DNA of 41,485 nucleotides from Rhodothermaceae bacterium (GTDB lineage: Bacteria; Bacteroidota; Rhodothermia; Rhodothermales; JAHQVL01): contig JAHQVL010000344.1 in the NCBI GenBank assembly GCA_019634345.1, positions 1-41,485 on the forward strand, read 5' to 3'. Positions within the stretch are counted from its first letter, which is position 1. Every line of letters starts with the position of its first letter. A program made the translations under genes and the position numbers. Positions 15,169 through 22,895 of the stretch are shown here, piece after piece. The notes beneath the pieces were generated by a model. The model was not told where the DNA came from. It made no database searches and saw only the letters and a list, made by a program, of their open reading frames with translations.

Positions 15169-17586
15169 ATGTTAAGGAACGCCTTCCGAACTGCCTTCCG
15201 GAATCTCAAGCGGCATGCAGTCAATAATCTGATTAGTGTAATGGGGCTTGCTGTTGGTATGGTGAGTTGCATGCTTCTTGTCTTGTATATTAGTGACGAA
15301 GCAGGCTATGATCGATTTCATGAACACGCTGATCGTGTATTTCGCGTTGTCACTGATGTAATAAATAATAAGGAAACTACAGATCGAAGCGCCTATTCAT
15401 TCACTGCTTTTGGCCCATCGGCAGTTAGCGGCTTACCAGGTGTGGAAGCGTCCACTCGCATTGGCGTTTCCTGGGCATCGTCGTTTATTCGTGCTGGAGA
15501 TAAGCAGTTTGATGGGGAGCGATTATTGGTAGCTGATTCAACCATCTTTGACCTGTTTACTTACAGGTTTATTGAAGGGACACCAAAAGCAGCACTCAAC
15601 CGCCCAAATACGATTGTACTCACAGCTTCTGCAGCAAAACGCTACTTTGGTGAAGAATACCCTGTCGGCCAGACGATTAACCGAGAAGGTAGTCAGGATT
15701 TTGAAGTTACAGCTATTGTTGAGGACCCTCCTTCGAACTCGCATATCCAATTCGATGCTTTGGCCTCCTTCGAGACGCTTAATGCGCAACGGGGTGATTT
15801 CTTTGAAACCAATTGGCGCATTCTTTACGGTTATACTTATATCAAACTTACAGGTGAGGGCGTCGCTGAGCAGGTAGAGGCTCGGTTCCCGTCCCTGGTT
15901 GCTCCGCATCTTCAGGCTACCCAGGAAAGATGGGGAAGCTCTTTTCAGTTTAGGCTTCAACCTCTAGCGGGCATTCATCTTACTTCAAATAGAGATAATG
16001 AAATAGAGCCAGGTGGGAGCATTAGCCGATTGTATTTATTGGGTGCTATAGCTGCCTTGATGATGTTGATTGCCTGTATAAACTTCATAAGTTTATCAAC
16101 TGCACAAGGTGCAGAGCGAGCCAGTGAGGTCGGTGTTCGGAAAGTTTTAGGCGCCTCTCGTACTCAGTTGATTCAGCAGTTTATGACTGAATCAGTCCTA
16201 ATCGCTTTCCTGGCATTCAGTGTAGCAATACTGCTTCTAATAGTGTGTCTACCTTCATTTAATCAATTGGCGGGCAAGGACTTCGGGTGGAGTGTTATGT
16301 GGCGTCATTTTGCCCCGGTCTTATTCATATTAATAGCCTGTTTAACAGGCTTGCTAGGAGGGGGGTATGTAGCTGTAGTGTTGTCTGGGCTTCGCCCAGC
16401 ATCTGCCTTGAAAGGTCCAGGTCGTCATGGAAAGGGCTCGGTTTTCGTAAGAAAGTGCCTTGTTGTTGCACAGTTTGGTGCTGTCATAGTTCTGATGATC
16501 GGTGCTATCGTCATTCAGAAACAGTTGAGTTACATGGAGAATGCGGAGTTAGGTTTTGAAGACGATCAGGTGATCGTGTTGGGTGAGATCTTCGCTGGTT
16601 CACCAGTAAGTCGTTGGGATGAAATGAGAAGCATCAAGCAGGAGTTGCTCCGTAACTCTCTTGTAGAGGGGGTTAGTCTTGCCTCGGAGTGGCCTACCCG
16701 CCCAGTTCAAGGAGAAATCTCGCTTCGCTCAAGCGTGAATGCCGTTAGAGAAGGCACTCAAATAGCATGGTATCAAATTGAGGAAGACTACCTTGAGATG
16801 CTTGGTATGGAGCTTCTATATGGGCGGAATTTCTCCTCCGAGATGGCATCTGATTCAGCATCTGTACTAATCAATCAGGAAGCAGCGAAGCGGCTTGGAT
16901 TGGCTGAACATGAAGCTGTTGGCACACAAATACTTGGGCCAGATAGCGAACGAGAAATAGCTACAATTATCGGGGTAGTGAAGGATTTCCATACGAAATC
17001 GTTGCAATACGCCGTAGAGCCTGTCTCATTTTTTAATACGTGGGCCAGGCCAAGAAACATACTAGTGAAGATTAGTGGCCAGGATGTGGCTGGCGCGCTA
17101 AGTCAGATAGAGGACACCTGGGCACGACAAATGCCAGGCAATCCATTGAGATATGACTTTCTTGATCAGGAGTATGCTGCACTGTATCAATCCGACGTTC
17201 GTCTAAGCCGGCTGGCAGGCATCTTTGCAGGGCTTGCGGTCATCATTGCATGTATGGGGCTCTGGAGCCTGGCTTCGTTTTCTACGATTCAACGAACGAA
17301 AGAGGTTGGGGTGCGGAAAGTGCTTGGGGCTTCGGTGTCCAGTATCGTCGTACTGCTGTCAAAAGATTATGTACACCTTGTTGGGCTTTCCTTTTTGTTA
17401 TCGGTTCCGATCGCATATTTCGCAATGTATCGCTGGCTTCAAGGATATGCGTATCGCATCGATTTGTCTATTTGGATGTTGGTTGCTGTAGGAGTGGCTG
17501 TCCTGGTGTTGACTGTAGCGACAGTGAGCTACCAATCGATTAAGGCAAGCCTGGCTGATCCTATTAAGTGCATTCGATATGAGTAG
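15169..17586 (+). CDS. FtsX/MacB-type ABC transporter permease
   Basis: The 805-residue protein has the ABC3-type arrangement seen in many Bacteroidota permeases. It has an N-terminal transmembrane helix (NLISVMGLAVGMVSCMLLVL), a large periplasmic MacB-PCD domain, an FtsX block of three helices around residues 280-410, a second helix and periplasmic domain, and a second FtsX block at the C-terminus. The motif EVGVRKVLGAS occurs in both halves (SEVGVRKVLGASRTQL and KEVGVRKVLGASVSSI). The start is the ATG at 15169. An upstream TTG at 15133 lies in the terminator and is rejected. Such proteins work with an ATPase subunit, but none is in the window. Substrates in the family include lipoproteins, peptides and antibiotics, and none can be assigned here. 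Confidence 0.93.
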   Translation: MLRNAFRTAFRNLKRHAVNNLISVMGLAVGMVSCMLLVLYISDEAGYDRFHEHADRVFRVVTDVINNKETTDRSAYSFTAFGPSAVSGLPGVEASTRIGVSWASSFIRAGDKQFDGERLLVADSTIFDLFTYRFIEGTPKAALNRPNTIVLTASAAKRYFGEEYPVGQTINREGSQDFEVTAIVEDPPSNSHIQFDALASFETLNAQRGDFFETNWRILYGYTYIKLTGEGVAEQVEARFPSLVAPHLQATQERWGSSFQFRLQPLAGIHLTSNRDNEIEPGGSISRLYLLGAIAALMMLIACINFISLSTAQGAERASEVGVRKVLGASRTQLIQQFMTESVLIAFLAFSVAILLLIVCLPSFNQLAGKDFGWSVMWRHFAPVLFILIACLTGLLGGGYVAVVLSGLRPASALKGPGRHGKGSVFVRKCLVVAQFGAVIVLMIGAIVIQKQLSYMENAELGFEDDQVIVLGEIFAGSPVSRWDEMRSIKQELLRNSLVEGVSLASEWPTRPVQGEISLRSSVNAVREGTQIAWYQIEEDYLEMLGMELLYGRNFSSEMASDSASVLINQEAAKRLGLAEHEAVGTQILGPDSEREIATIIGVVKDFHTKSLQYAVEPVSFFNTWARPRNILVKISGQDVAGALSQIEDTWARQMPGNPLRYDFLDQEYAALYQSDVRLSRLAGIFAGLAVIIACMGLWSLASFSTIQRTKEVGVRKVLGASVSSIVVLLSKDYVHLVGLSFLLSVPIAYFAMYRWLQGYAYRIDLSIWMLVAVGVAVLVLTVATVSYQSIKASLADPIKCIRYE

Positions 17587-17608
17587 AGAAAGAAGGGGAT
17601 ACACAACA

Positions 17609-17642
17609 AAAAGGGACGCTACCATAAAGCAGCGCCCCTTTT
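17609..17642. terminator. Hairpin terminator between convergent genes
   Basis: Arms at 17609-17620 (AAAAGGGACGCT) and 17631-17642 (AGCGCCCCTTTT) pair with one A/C mismatch around a 10-base loop. The T-tract on the plus strand ends the permease transcript. The A-tract on the left becomes a T-tract for the convergent minus-strand cargo gene, so it can serve both directions. Confidence 0.88.
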
Positions 17643-17670
17643 GTACGTAGGAAATCTTTAGAGATAAATG

Positions 17671-20600
17671 TTACTTCACAACAATCATCTGCTTAGTCTG
17701 AACCTCTCCGTTACTTTCAAGCCTGTAGAAGTACGTGCCTGATCGGAGGTGGCCTGCGTCTAGGGTGACCGTAAAGGTGCCGGCAGGCAGTAGGCGATCA
17801 ATAAGCCGAGTCACTTCTCGCCCAGCAATGTCGTAGACAATGAGCTTGGTGTCATTCGCCTTCTCGAGAGAGAAGGTAATTGACGTACTGTTCGAGAATG
17901 GATTCGGGAAGTTTTGGTCTGCATGAATCGTAGACGGCACTTCACCATCAGATGAAACCGTAAACGTGACTTCTAACGAGATACCTTGCGCCCCTGTGGC
18001 ATTGAAGTCGGTGAACGGACGAGCTACCAGAGTGTGATCACCTACGGTAGGTGCCCATGCATTATACGCGTCGCCTATGTCACCAGCCATTGCGTAGGGT
18101 ACAGAGTTTTCCAGGTGGAAGTTGGAGTTCTGGTTCAATGAGAACTGAACGCTACCAACTTGCTCAGGAATCGTGTTCGCGCGGATATTGATAAATTGAG
18201 AGGGTAATGAACTCAATACAATCGTTTCTCCGTTTTCGATATCGCGAATTTCTTCGCCGGTTGTGGCATCGATCAATGTGAAGCTGACGACCTGGATGCT
18301 GTTTGTTTCAGCATCACCACCGCCGTCGCCTCCGCCGCCATCACCGCCTCCATTGCCACCACCGCCATCTCCACCGCCACCATCACCACCGCCGTTTCCG
18401 CCTCCACCATCACCGCCGCCGTTACCACCGCCGCCCGTATTGGTCTGCAAGGTACCTTGCAAGGCAATATTCATAACAGAACGAGCCGGGTCGTTACTGT
18501 TTATGCGAAGCGTAGCGTTTTTGGTGCTTGTTTCGCCACTCCCTGGTGCGAAAACAATATTAGCAATGACAGATTGCCCTGGTGACAGGGTAGAAGGAGA
18601 TGGGTTGCTTGCTATCTCGAAGAAGATAGACTCCGTCCCATCAATCGCCATGGAGTTGAGTATCAAGTCGCCACCGCCATTGTTTGAAATAGTCAAAGGA
18701 AGTGTTCTCGTCGCACCGGCTTGTACCGCACCGAACGCTAGCGTTGTCTGAGAGACGGCCAGATCGGGTTCAGCCATGGTGCCGCTATCGCTTTTTATAA
18801 GAGCGACCCAGTCGGCTGATTGATCAAAAGGAGGCGAACCAATTGAACGAACACCCCCACCTGATACCGTGGTTGTCCCTCCATCGAGCAACGCACCACC
18901 TTGGCGAGGATTATACCATTGTACCGTGTAGTCACCCTCAGCAAGATCAATGTCTACACCACCGCCATCGGGTAGATATACCGCATAAGCGGTCCCCGGA
19001 GTGGCAAACACATAATCATTTGTGTTCGATGTGAGCTGATCAGCGGGTTGCATTGTCGGGAAAGGGAGATAATTCTGGAAGAATTCCAGCGCGTAGCGGG
19101 TGAAATCCCACATGGCATCACGGGTACGCCAGTTTTCGGTATTCAAGTCATGACTTACCGTTTCATAACCGAAGTACCATTCTACACCTGCACCACCGGC
19201 CATCAGGTTGGCCCAGAGCGCATATTTTCTGACGGTGTCGTGATTGTTGCCGGCTCCATCTCCAGTAACACCGGTTTGCCAGGGCCCCAGTTCATCTAAA
19301 GAGACAATCCATGGACGCCCGTTTTGCGCAGAGCGTTCTCTCCATTTGAGTGTTTCGCTGTGTGTGATGCCGATTTCAAATATTTGAAGGGAAGTGCCTT
19401 CGTAATCAGGATATCCCAAAAGCGGGTTGTATACCTGGTCGTATTGATTCGGATACGTATGAATCACGATGTGGTGATCATATGGATCCAGGGCGCGAAT
19501 GTACGATGCAAACTCTTTGCGTTGCGCATCCGAGTTTTCATCGTTTTCTTCACCAAGGTTCCAGGTAAGTGCATGGTGATACGCAAATCGTGCTACCAAT
19601 TCTCTGAAATAAACCTGTCGTTCCCGTCCAAGACCACCTCCGTCAAGTAGAAGCTCATTCTCCGTCTCTTGTGTCAGGAGGTGAAGCATGATACCCTGGC
19701 GATCCATGTGGTCAAAGACAATATTCCACTGGTCGAGTTTAGAGACGTCAAATCGATACCGCTCATTAGGGTTTGTCCACGGCCAGACATCTTCGCCATC
19801 ACCTATAATGTTGTTGGTGATGAAGTAGATGGAGTTCATGCCTTTAGAGGCCAGGTAGTTGACAGCGCCAATGATTCCTTTCCCTTTGCCTTGTTGCCAG
19901 GTTGGGTCACTGGTGCGCCAGTCGCCAATATGCGGGGTGTACGACTTGATGTAGTCTGCGCCATTTTGATTGTACGTGCCGTCAAAATCCTGGTAGGCCA
20001 GGAAGTTTTCCGGGCTGTCAGCTCCACCCTTTATATAGTAGTCTCCATTGTCGAAGCGAAGGTAGTGTTCACCAACATACCGAAGGGTTCCTTTTGCGCG
20101 ATGGTCTGCCCCTGTTTTGTCTGTTTCAGAAACAGAAATGGATCCGGCAAGCCCATTTTCTGCAGTAGGGGTGCCCGCATTAGGGTCCAGGTTGATGGCT
20201 ACATCTGTTCCTGAACGGAAAGACACGTCATAATTCCATATACCGGTTCTGTCGGGTACAAAATGGACGCGCCATTTATTACCGCCGGTTGCACTCGTTT
20301 CAGCAGCATTACCATCTGCGGCAAAGTAGCCTGGAACCACGTATTGATGACTCCCTTGTGAAAACGTAACCATTAATCGGTAGTCAAGAAATGGATTGGG
20401 TGAACTGTTTTCGTCAGCTTGAGGGCCATCGATAGTTAGCGTAATAGGGTGCCATTTCTTTTGTTCACCTGAAACGGTCACATTAGCAGGTGTATCATTG
20501 CTATCACCGTTATCGCCACCGCCACCGCCGCCTGTGCTAGGGACTCGATTGGATTCGGCGAGCGAAGTGTTTAGAGGATCTTGGACGCTATCCTTGTAAA

Positions 20601-20682
20601 AGTGGATGCGATCCATCTTAAAGTTGTTTGATCGCCCAGATATATAAAAGGTATGCTCGCCAGCATCCAGCGTATAGCGCAT
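17671..20682 (-). CDS. DUF5060 glycoside-hydrolase-like T9SS cargo, main part of an interrupted gene
   Basis: This is the larger piece (1003 residues) of a gene broken by an in-frame TAA at 20707-20709. Domains in order are: the end of a carbohydrate-binding domain; a Gly-rich linker; DUF5060 (KWHPITLTIDGP to about residue 160); and a TIM-barrel-like region of the DUF4038/apiosidase type with probable acid/base TWNLGEEN (near 19545) and nucleophile VSLDELGPW (near 19290). A collagen-binding-like beta domain, a choice-of-anchor/ASH domain (NGGGDLILNSMAI), a roughly 40-residue Gly/Asp/Asn linker and a type-A sorting domain (FPNPFSNSTSITFSL to TKQMIVVK) follow. It should act on polysaccharides outside the cell. 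The apparent ATG at 20682 falls inside the binding domain and has no signal peptide, so it is not a natural start. Confidence 0.88.
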   Translation of the reverse strand: MRYTLDAGEHTFYISGRSNNFKMDRIHFYKDSVQDPLNTSLAESNRVPSTGGGGGGDNGDSNDTPANVTVSGEQKKWHPITLTIDGPQADENSSPNPFLDYRLMVTFSQGSHQYVVPGYFAADGNAAETSATGGNKWRVHFVPDRTGIWNYDVSFRSGTDVAINLDPNAGTPTAENGLAGSISVSETDKTGADHRAKGTLRYVGEHYLRFDNGDYYIKGGADSPENFLAYQDFDGTYNQNGADYIKSYTPHIGDWRTSDPTWQQGKGKGIIGAVNYLASKGMNSIYFITNNIIGDGEDVWPWTNPNERYRFDVSKLDQWNIVFDHMDRQGIMLHLLTQETENELLLDGGGLGRERQVYFRELVARFAYHHALTWNLGEENDENSDAQRKEFASYIRALDPYDHHIVIHTYPNQYDQVYNPLLGYPDYEGTSLQIFEIGITHSETLKWRERSAQNGRPWIVSLDELGPWQTGVTGDGAGNNHDTVRKYALWANLMAGGAGVEWYFGYETVSHDLNTENWRTRDAMWDFTRYALEFFQNYLPFPTMQPADQLTSNTNDYVFATPGTAYAVYLPDGGGVDIDLAEGDYTVQWYNPRQGGALLDGGTTTVSGGGVRSIGSPPFDQSADWVALIKSDSGTMAEPDLAVSQTTLAFGAVQAGATRTLPLTISNNGGGDLILNSMAIDGTESIFFEIASNPSPSTLSPGQSVIANIVFAPGSGETSTKNATLRINSNDPARSVMNIALQGTLQTNTGGGGNGGGDGGGGNGGGDGGGGDGGGGNGGGDGGGGDGGGDAETNSIQVVSFTLIDATTGEEIRDIENGETIVLSSLPSQFINIRANTIPEQVGSVQFSLNQNSNFHLENSVPYAMAGDIGDAYNAWAPTVGDHTLVARPFTDFNATGAQGISLEVTFTVSSDGEVPSTIHADQNFPNPFSNSTSITFSLEKANDTKLIVYDIAGREVTRLIDRLLPAGTFTVTLDAGHLRSGTYFYRLESNGEVQTKQMIVVK
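18315..18437 (-). repeat. Coding tandem repeat for a Gly/Asp/Asn linker
   Basis: A roughly 120-bp block of degenerate ACC/GCC triplets encodes, on the minus strand, repeated GGGD and GGGN units within the cargo protein. It separates the choice-of-anchor domain from the last beta domain. The period is about 12-15 bp with silent variation. This is the kind of sequence that changes length by slippage and also gives false proline-rich frames on the other strand. Confidence 0.85.
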
Positions 20683-20706
20683 GCTTGCAAACTCGCCGCC
20701 GGAAGG

Positions 20707-20709
20707 TTA
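20707..20709 (-). other. In-frame TAA inside the DUF5060 cargo gene
   Basis: The codons around the site read ATC CTA TAA CCT TCC GGC on the minus strand, and both sides are in the same frame and the same domain. One base change from GAA, CAA, AAA, TAT or similar would create it. The context TAAC is not one of the strongly leaky stop contexts. A nonsense mutation or a sequence error is therefore more likely than programmed readthrough. Confidence 0.85.
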
Positions 20710-21177
20710 TAGGATAGAGTTGAAGGTAAATCCGTCATTTTGATTTGCGCTAGGGTGTAGGGTTTTGACCCATGTCCCCGTTTCATCCATTCTGGACCAG
20801 CAATCATTCCACTGATCCCCGGCTGGGGCCCCCAGGTGAGACATGCGAATGCGCACATTGTATTCACCTGGATCACTGATTACGACTTTGTATTCGAGTG
20901 TGCCTCTTCCTGGGTCATTTAAAAAGTCCTGGCCACTCCAGCGCAAGTAGCCGGAGCCGGTGTAACCCGCTTCAGAGGACTCTATTACCCAATCACCAAT
21001 GGGTTCAAGGGATTCCGTTTCAATGACCACCAGGCCATTTTCTTCCACAAACGCATCGTTTTGCGCCTGGGCAATTAATGGGTTAGAAAAAAACAGTACA
21101 AATAGGAGCAGGTACTGTAACCGTTTATGTAAAATCGAAGAGCTATTATGTAGCTCCGAAGACCGATTTGATCTCAT
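20707..21177 (-). CDS. N-terminal piece of the interrupted DUF5060 cargo gene
   Basis: This 156-residue frame holds the signal peptide (YLLLFVLFFSNPLIAQAQ) and most of a carbohydrate-binding-like domain (VIETESLEP, EAGYTGSGYLRWSGQDF, GEYNVRIRMSHLGAP). It stops at TAA 20707-20709, after NDGFTFNSIL. The next eight codons read PSGGEFAS and run in the same frame into MRYTLDAGEHTFYISGRS of the following piece, which completes the same domain. The two frames are therefore one gene with a single nonsense codon, not two genes and not a frameshift. If the stop is real and not read through, the product is a secreted fragment without catalytic or sorting domains. Confidence 0.85.
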   Translation of the reverse strand: MRSNRSSELHNSSSILHKRLQYLLLFVLFFSNPLIAQAQNDAFVEENGLVVIETESLEPIGDWVIESSEAGYTGSGYLRWSGQDFLNDPGRGTLEYKVVISDPGEYNVRIRMSHLGAPAGDQWNDCWSRMDETGTWVKTLHPSANQNDGFTFNSIL

Positions 21178-21749
21178 GTGTTTAGTAAAAACTATCTTTA
21201 CGTTGATGAGAGAAAGTTTGGGGGGGCTTCGGAAAGAATTAGATGGGAGTTATCTGAATGGTATAGCATCCAGGTACTTCCTGGGTTAGTGGCAGTGACA
21301 ACACCCATTTGACAAACTGCGTGCCATAAAGCTTAAAATGGCTTCTTTAGATTGATAAAGCACAGTGACAAACAATTCTTTAGCAGAAAGATCATTACAG
21401 ATGCTCCTACTGGAAGATGCAACTGTAGGGATATTCTACTATATCTTTTGTTTTTGCCGAGGATACAGCGCGAAATCACATAAAATGGTGGATTGTGCAT
21501 TTGGAGTAACCCAATTACCTGGTTCTGCTCCAAAGGCTCACAGGCGAATGCGCCATAATTGGGTCTCAATTAGAGACAGTGATCGGGGGGAAGTGTCCGC
21601 AATATAACGTGAAGAACACAAGAGTTAGTATGCTTTATAGATATTTATGGACCATTCATCATACTCTAACGTGAAAGAGAACATAGATAAATGACCAAAA
21701 AAGCGCTCCGTTACCGCCTCCTTACTTAATAGTCTATACCACCTCAGTC
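21178..21749. other. 572-bp region without a supported gene
   Basis: Short frames exist on both strands between 21333 and 21607. They overlap each other, have no domain, no signal peptide and no good start context, and were not accepted. The 9-mer CAGTGACAA occurs twice, at 21293-21301 and 21363-21371. The region lies between divergent genes and should carry promoters for the interrupted cargo gene (minus) and the DinB-like gene (plus), but no box was recognised. Confidence 0.45.
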
Positions 21750-22331
21750 GTGCGAAATTTACACCTGGACCGTTTACTGAAAGATGTCAAAGAGGTTAAG
21801 CAAGCCTCCGAAGCGCTCTTTTCCAGCTTAACTCCCGAGCAGATCACCTGGAAGCCGAATAAGAAGTCGTGGAGCGTATTAGAGTGTTATGACCATCTTC
21901 TCGTTACTAACGGACAATATATTCCACGAATAGAAGGAGCGTTGAAGAAAGCCGAGCAATCTGTTGAGAAGAGCGTTCGTCCTTTTAAACCTTCTTACTT
22001 TGGGCGCCTGTTTATTAAGTCACTTAAGCCGCAGTCCCGCCTGAAGATAAAAACCTTTCGTATATTTAAGCCTAAAAATGGCCCTCAAAACTTAAATATA
22101 CCAGCCCAATTTCTAGCGCAGCAAGATGAATTGATCGAGCTTATTAAACGGGCGGATCAGTGTGACGTAAACTCGGTTAAGTTTTCATCGCCCGTTAGTA
22201 GGCTCATTCGTTTTTCACTCGGAGAAGGGCTCAGCGTCATTGTGGTTCATGAACAGAGGCATTTGTTGCAGGCACAAAATTTACAGCTCTTCCCTGAATT
22301 TCCCGAGTTTCAACAGGTAAAAAGAATATGA
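21750..22331 (+). CDS. DinB-like (DinB_2) metal-dependent four-helix protein
   Basis: The 193-residue protein starts at GTG 21750 and has the DinB/YfiT-like pattern. The N-terminal helix ends in LTPEQITWKPNKKSWSVLECYDHL, giving the first His of the metal site. A C-terminal helix with VVHEQRHLLQAQ supplies the other two His ligands. Members of this superfamily bind Ni or Zn and include thiol transferases and damage-inducible proteins of unknown function. No signal peptide is present. Its TGA stop overlaps the start of clpS as ATGA (22328-22331), so the two are translationally coupled. A functional link to protein turnover is possible but unproven. Confidence 0.85.
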   Translation: MRNLHLDRLLKDVKEVKQASEALFSSLTPEQITWKPNKKSWSVLECYDHLLVTNGQYIPRIEGALKKAEQSVEKSVRPFKPSYFGRLFIKSLKPQSRLKIKTFRIFKPKNGPQNLNIPAQFLAQQDELIELIKRADQCDVNSVKFSSPVSRLIRFSLGEGLSVIVVHEQRHLLQAQNLQLFPEFPEFQQVKRI

Positions 22332-22666
22332 TGGTTCACATGTCTGATACAATGGAGGCTCCAGAAGAAGTCGCTGTTGAAGAGGAGATAGCCATTCTAA
22401 TTCCCCGGTACCATGTGGTTTTGCTGGATGATAACGATCATACCTATGAATACGTTATTGAGATGTTAATGAAGGTATTTGGCCATTCTAAAGAGCTGGC
22501 ATACAGCATGGCATGTGAAGTCGATAGGGCGGGGCGTGTGATTGTGGACACAACAACTAAAGAACGAGCTGAATTAAAGCGGGATCAAATCCACAGCTAT
22601 GGGGCTGATTGGAGGATTGAGCACTGTCGTGGCTCTATGTCAGCGATCATTGAACCTGCTGAATAA
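22328..22666 (+). CDS. clpS: ClpS-family ATP-dependent Clp protease adaptor (variant)
   Basis: The 112-residue protein has a disordered acidic N-terminal tail of about 25 residues and then the ClpS core. The core runs from YHVVLLDDNDHTYEYVIEML through AELKRDQIHSYGADW to SMSAIIEPA. ClpS hands N-end-rule substrates to the ClpAP or ClpCP protease. Compared with E. coli ClpS, the motif VNDDYTPMEFV reads LDDNDHTYEYV here. The conserved His66, which contacts the substrate N-terminus, aligns with Asp66 in CEVDRAG. A subfamily with an EVDxxGRVIV motif exists in other phyla, so this may be a stable variant and not a defect. Substrate choice may therefore differ. No clp chaperone gene is nearby. Confidence 0.9.
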   Translation: MMVHMSDTMEAPEEVAVEEEIAILIPRYHVVLLDDNDHTYEYVIEMLMKVFGHSKELAYSMACEVDRAGRVIVDTTTKERAELKRDQIHSYGADWRIEHCRGSMSAIIEPAE

Positions 22667-22731
22667 GCATGATGTGGGGAAATACCCTGAGAAGGGATGC
22701 GTCTCTGACACATATTCGTTTTTTTAGTAAA

Positions 22732-22751
22732 TATCACGTATTTACGTGATA
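22732..22751. promoter_or_regulatory. 20-bp palindromic operator candidate
   Basis: TATCACGTA (22732-22740) and TACGTGATA (22743-22751) form a perfect 9-bp inverted repeat with a 2-base spacer. It is centred about 34 bp upstream of a TATAAT hexamer and has no coding role. Its shape is that of a dimeric transcription-factor site. No named regulator fits with certainty. Confidence 0.55.
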
Positions 22752-22772
22752 GCGTACCTTAGCCAAATGATG

Positions 22773-22778
22773 TATAAT
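22773..22778 (+). promoter_or_regulatory. TATAAT -10-like hexamer for a possible small RNA
   Basis: A consensus TATAAT on the plus strand would give a start near 22785, between clpS and the strong terminator. There is no good -35 at 17 bp, which fits activation by a protein bound at the palindrome centred near -43. Bacteroidota housekeeping promoters often differ from this consensus, so the call is tentative. Confidence 0.35.
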
Positions 22779-22784
22779 TAGTTC

Positions 22785-22877
22785 GTGATCTATTAATCCC
22801 GGTCACATCTCAAAACAACCGGGATAAAAAATAGGGCAGGAACCGTAGGGGTAGGGTTCCTGCCCAGTCTTTTTTTG
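22785..22877 (+). ncRNA. Candidate small RNA with two hairpins
   Basis: A transcript from about 22785 would be roughly 93 bases long. It would fold into a first hairpin with arms ATCCCGGT (22796-22803) and ACCGGGAT (22818-22825). The second is a terminator hairpin with an 11-bp stem and T8 tail. No open frame of note is inside. An alternative is that these are only structures in the clpS 3' region. No known RNA family was recognised. Confidence 0.35.
22834..22877 (+). terminator. Strong intrinsic terminator downstream of clpS
   Basis: Arms GGGCAGGAACC (22834-22844) and GGTTCCTGCCC (22855-22865) form a perfect 11-bp GC-rich stem with a 10-base loop. A run of eight Ts follows at 22870-22877. 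It ends either the DinB-clpS transcript or a small RNA. Upstream A-rich bases may allow action on the convergent minus-strand gene too. Confidence 0.92.
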
Positions 22878-22895
22878 TACAGTGCCAACTATCTC

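Noticed and set aside
18263-18751. 162-codon plus-strand frame with a proline-rich tract
   Set aside because: The proline run is the antisense reading of the Gly-rich linker of the T9SS cargo gene; it has no signal peptide or domain.
21333-21607. Two overlapping frames of about 80 codons on opposite strands
   Set aside because: They have no recognisable features, poor start contexts, and exclude each other.
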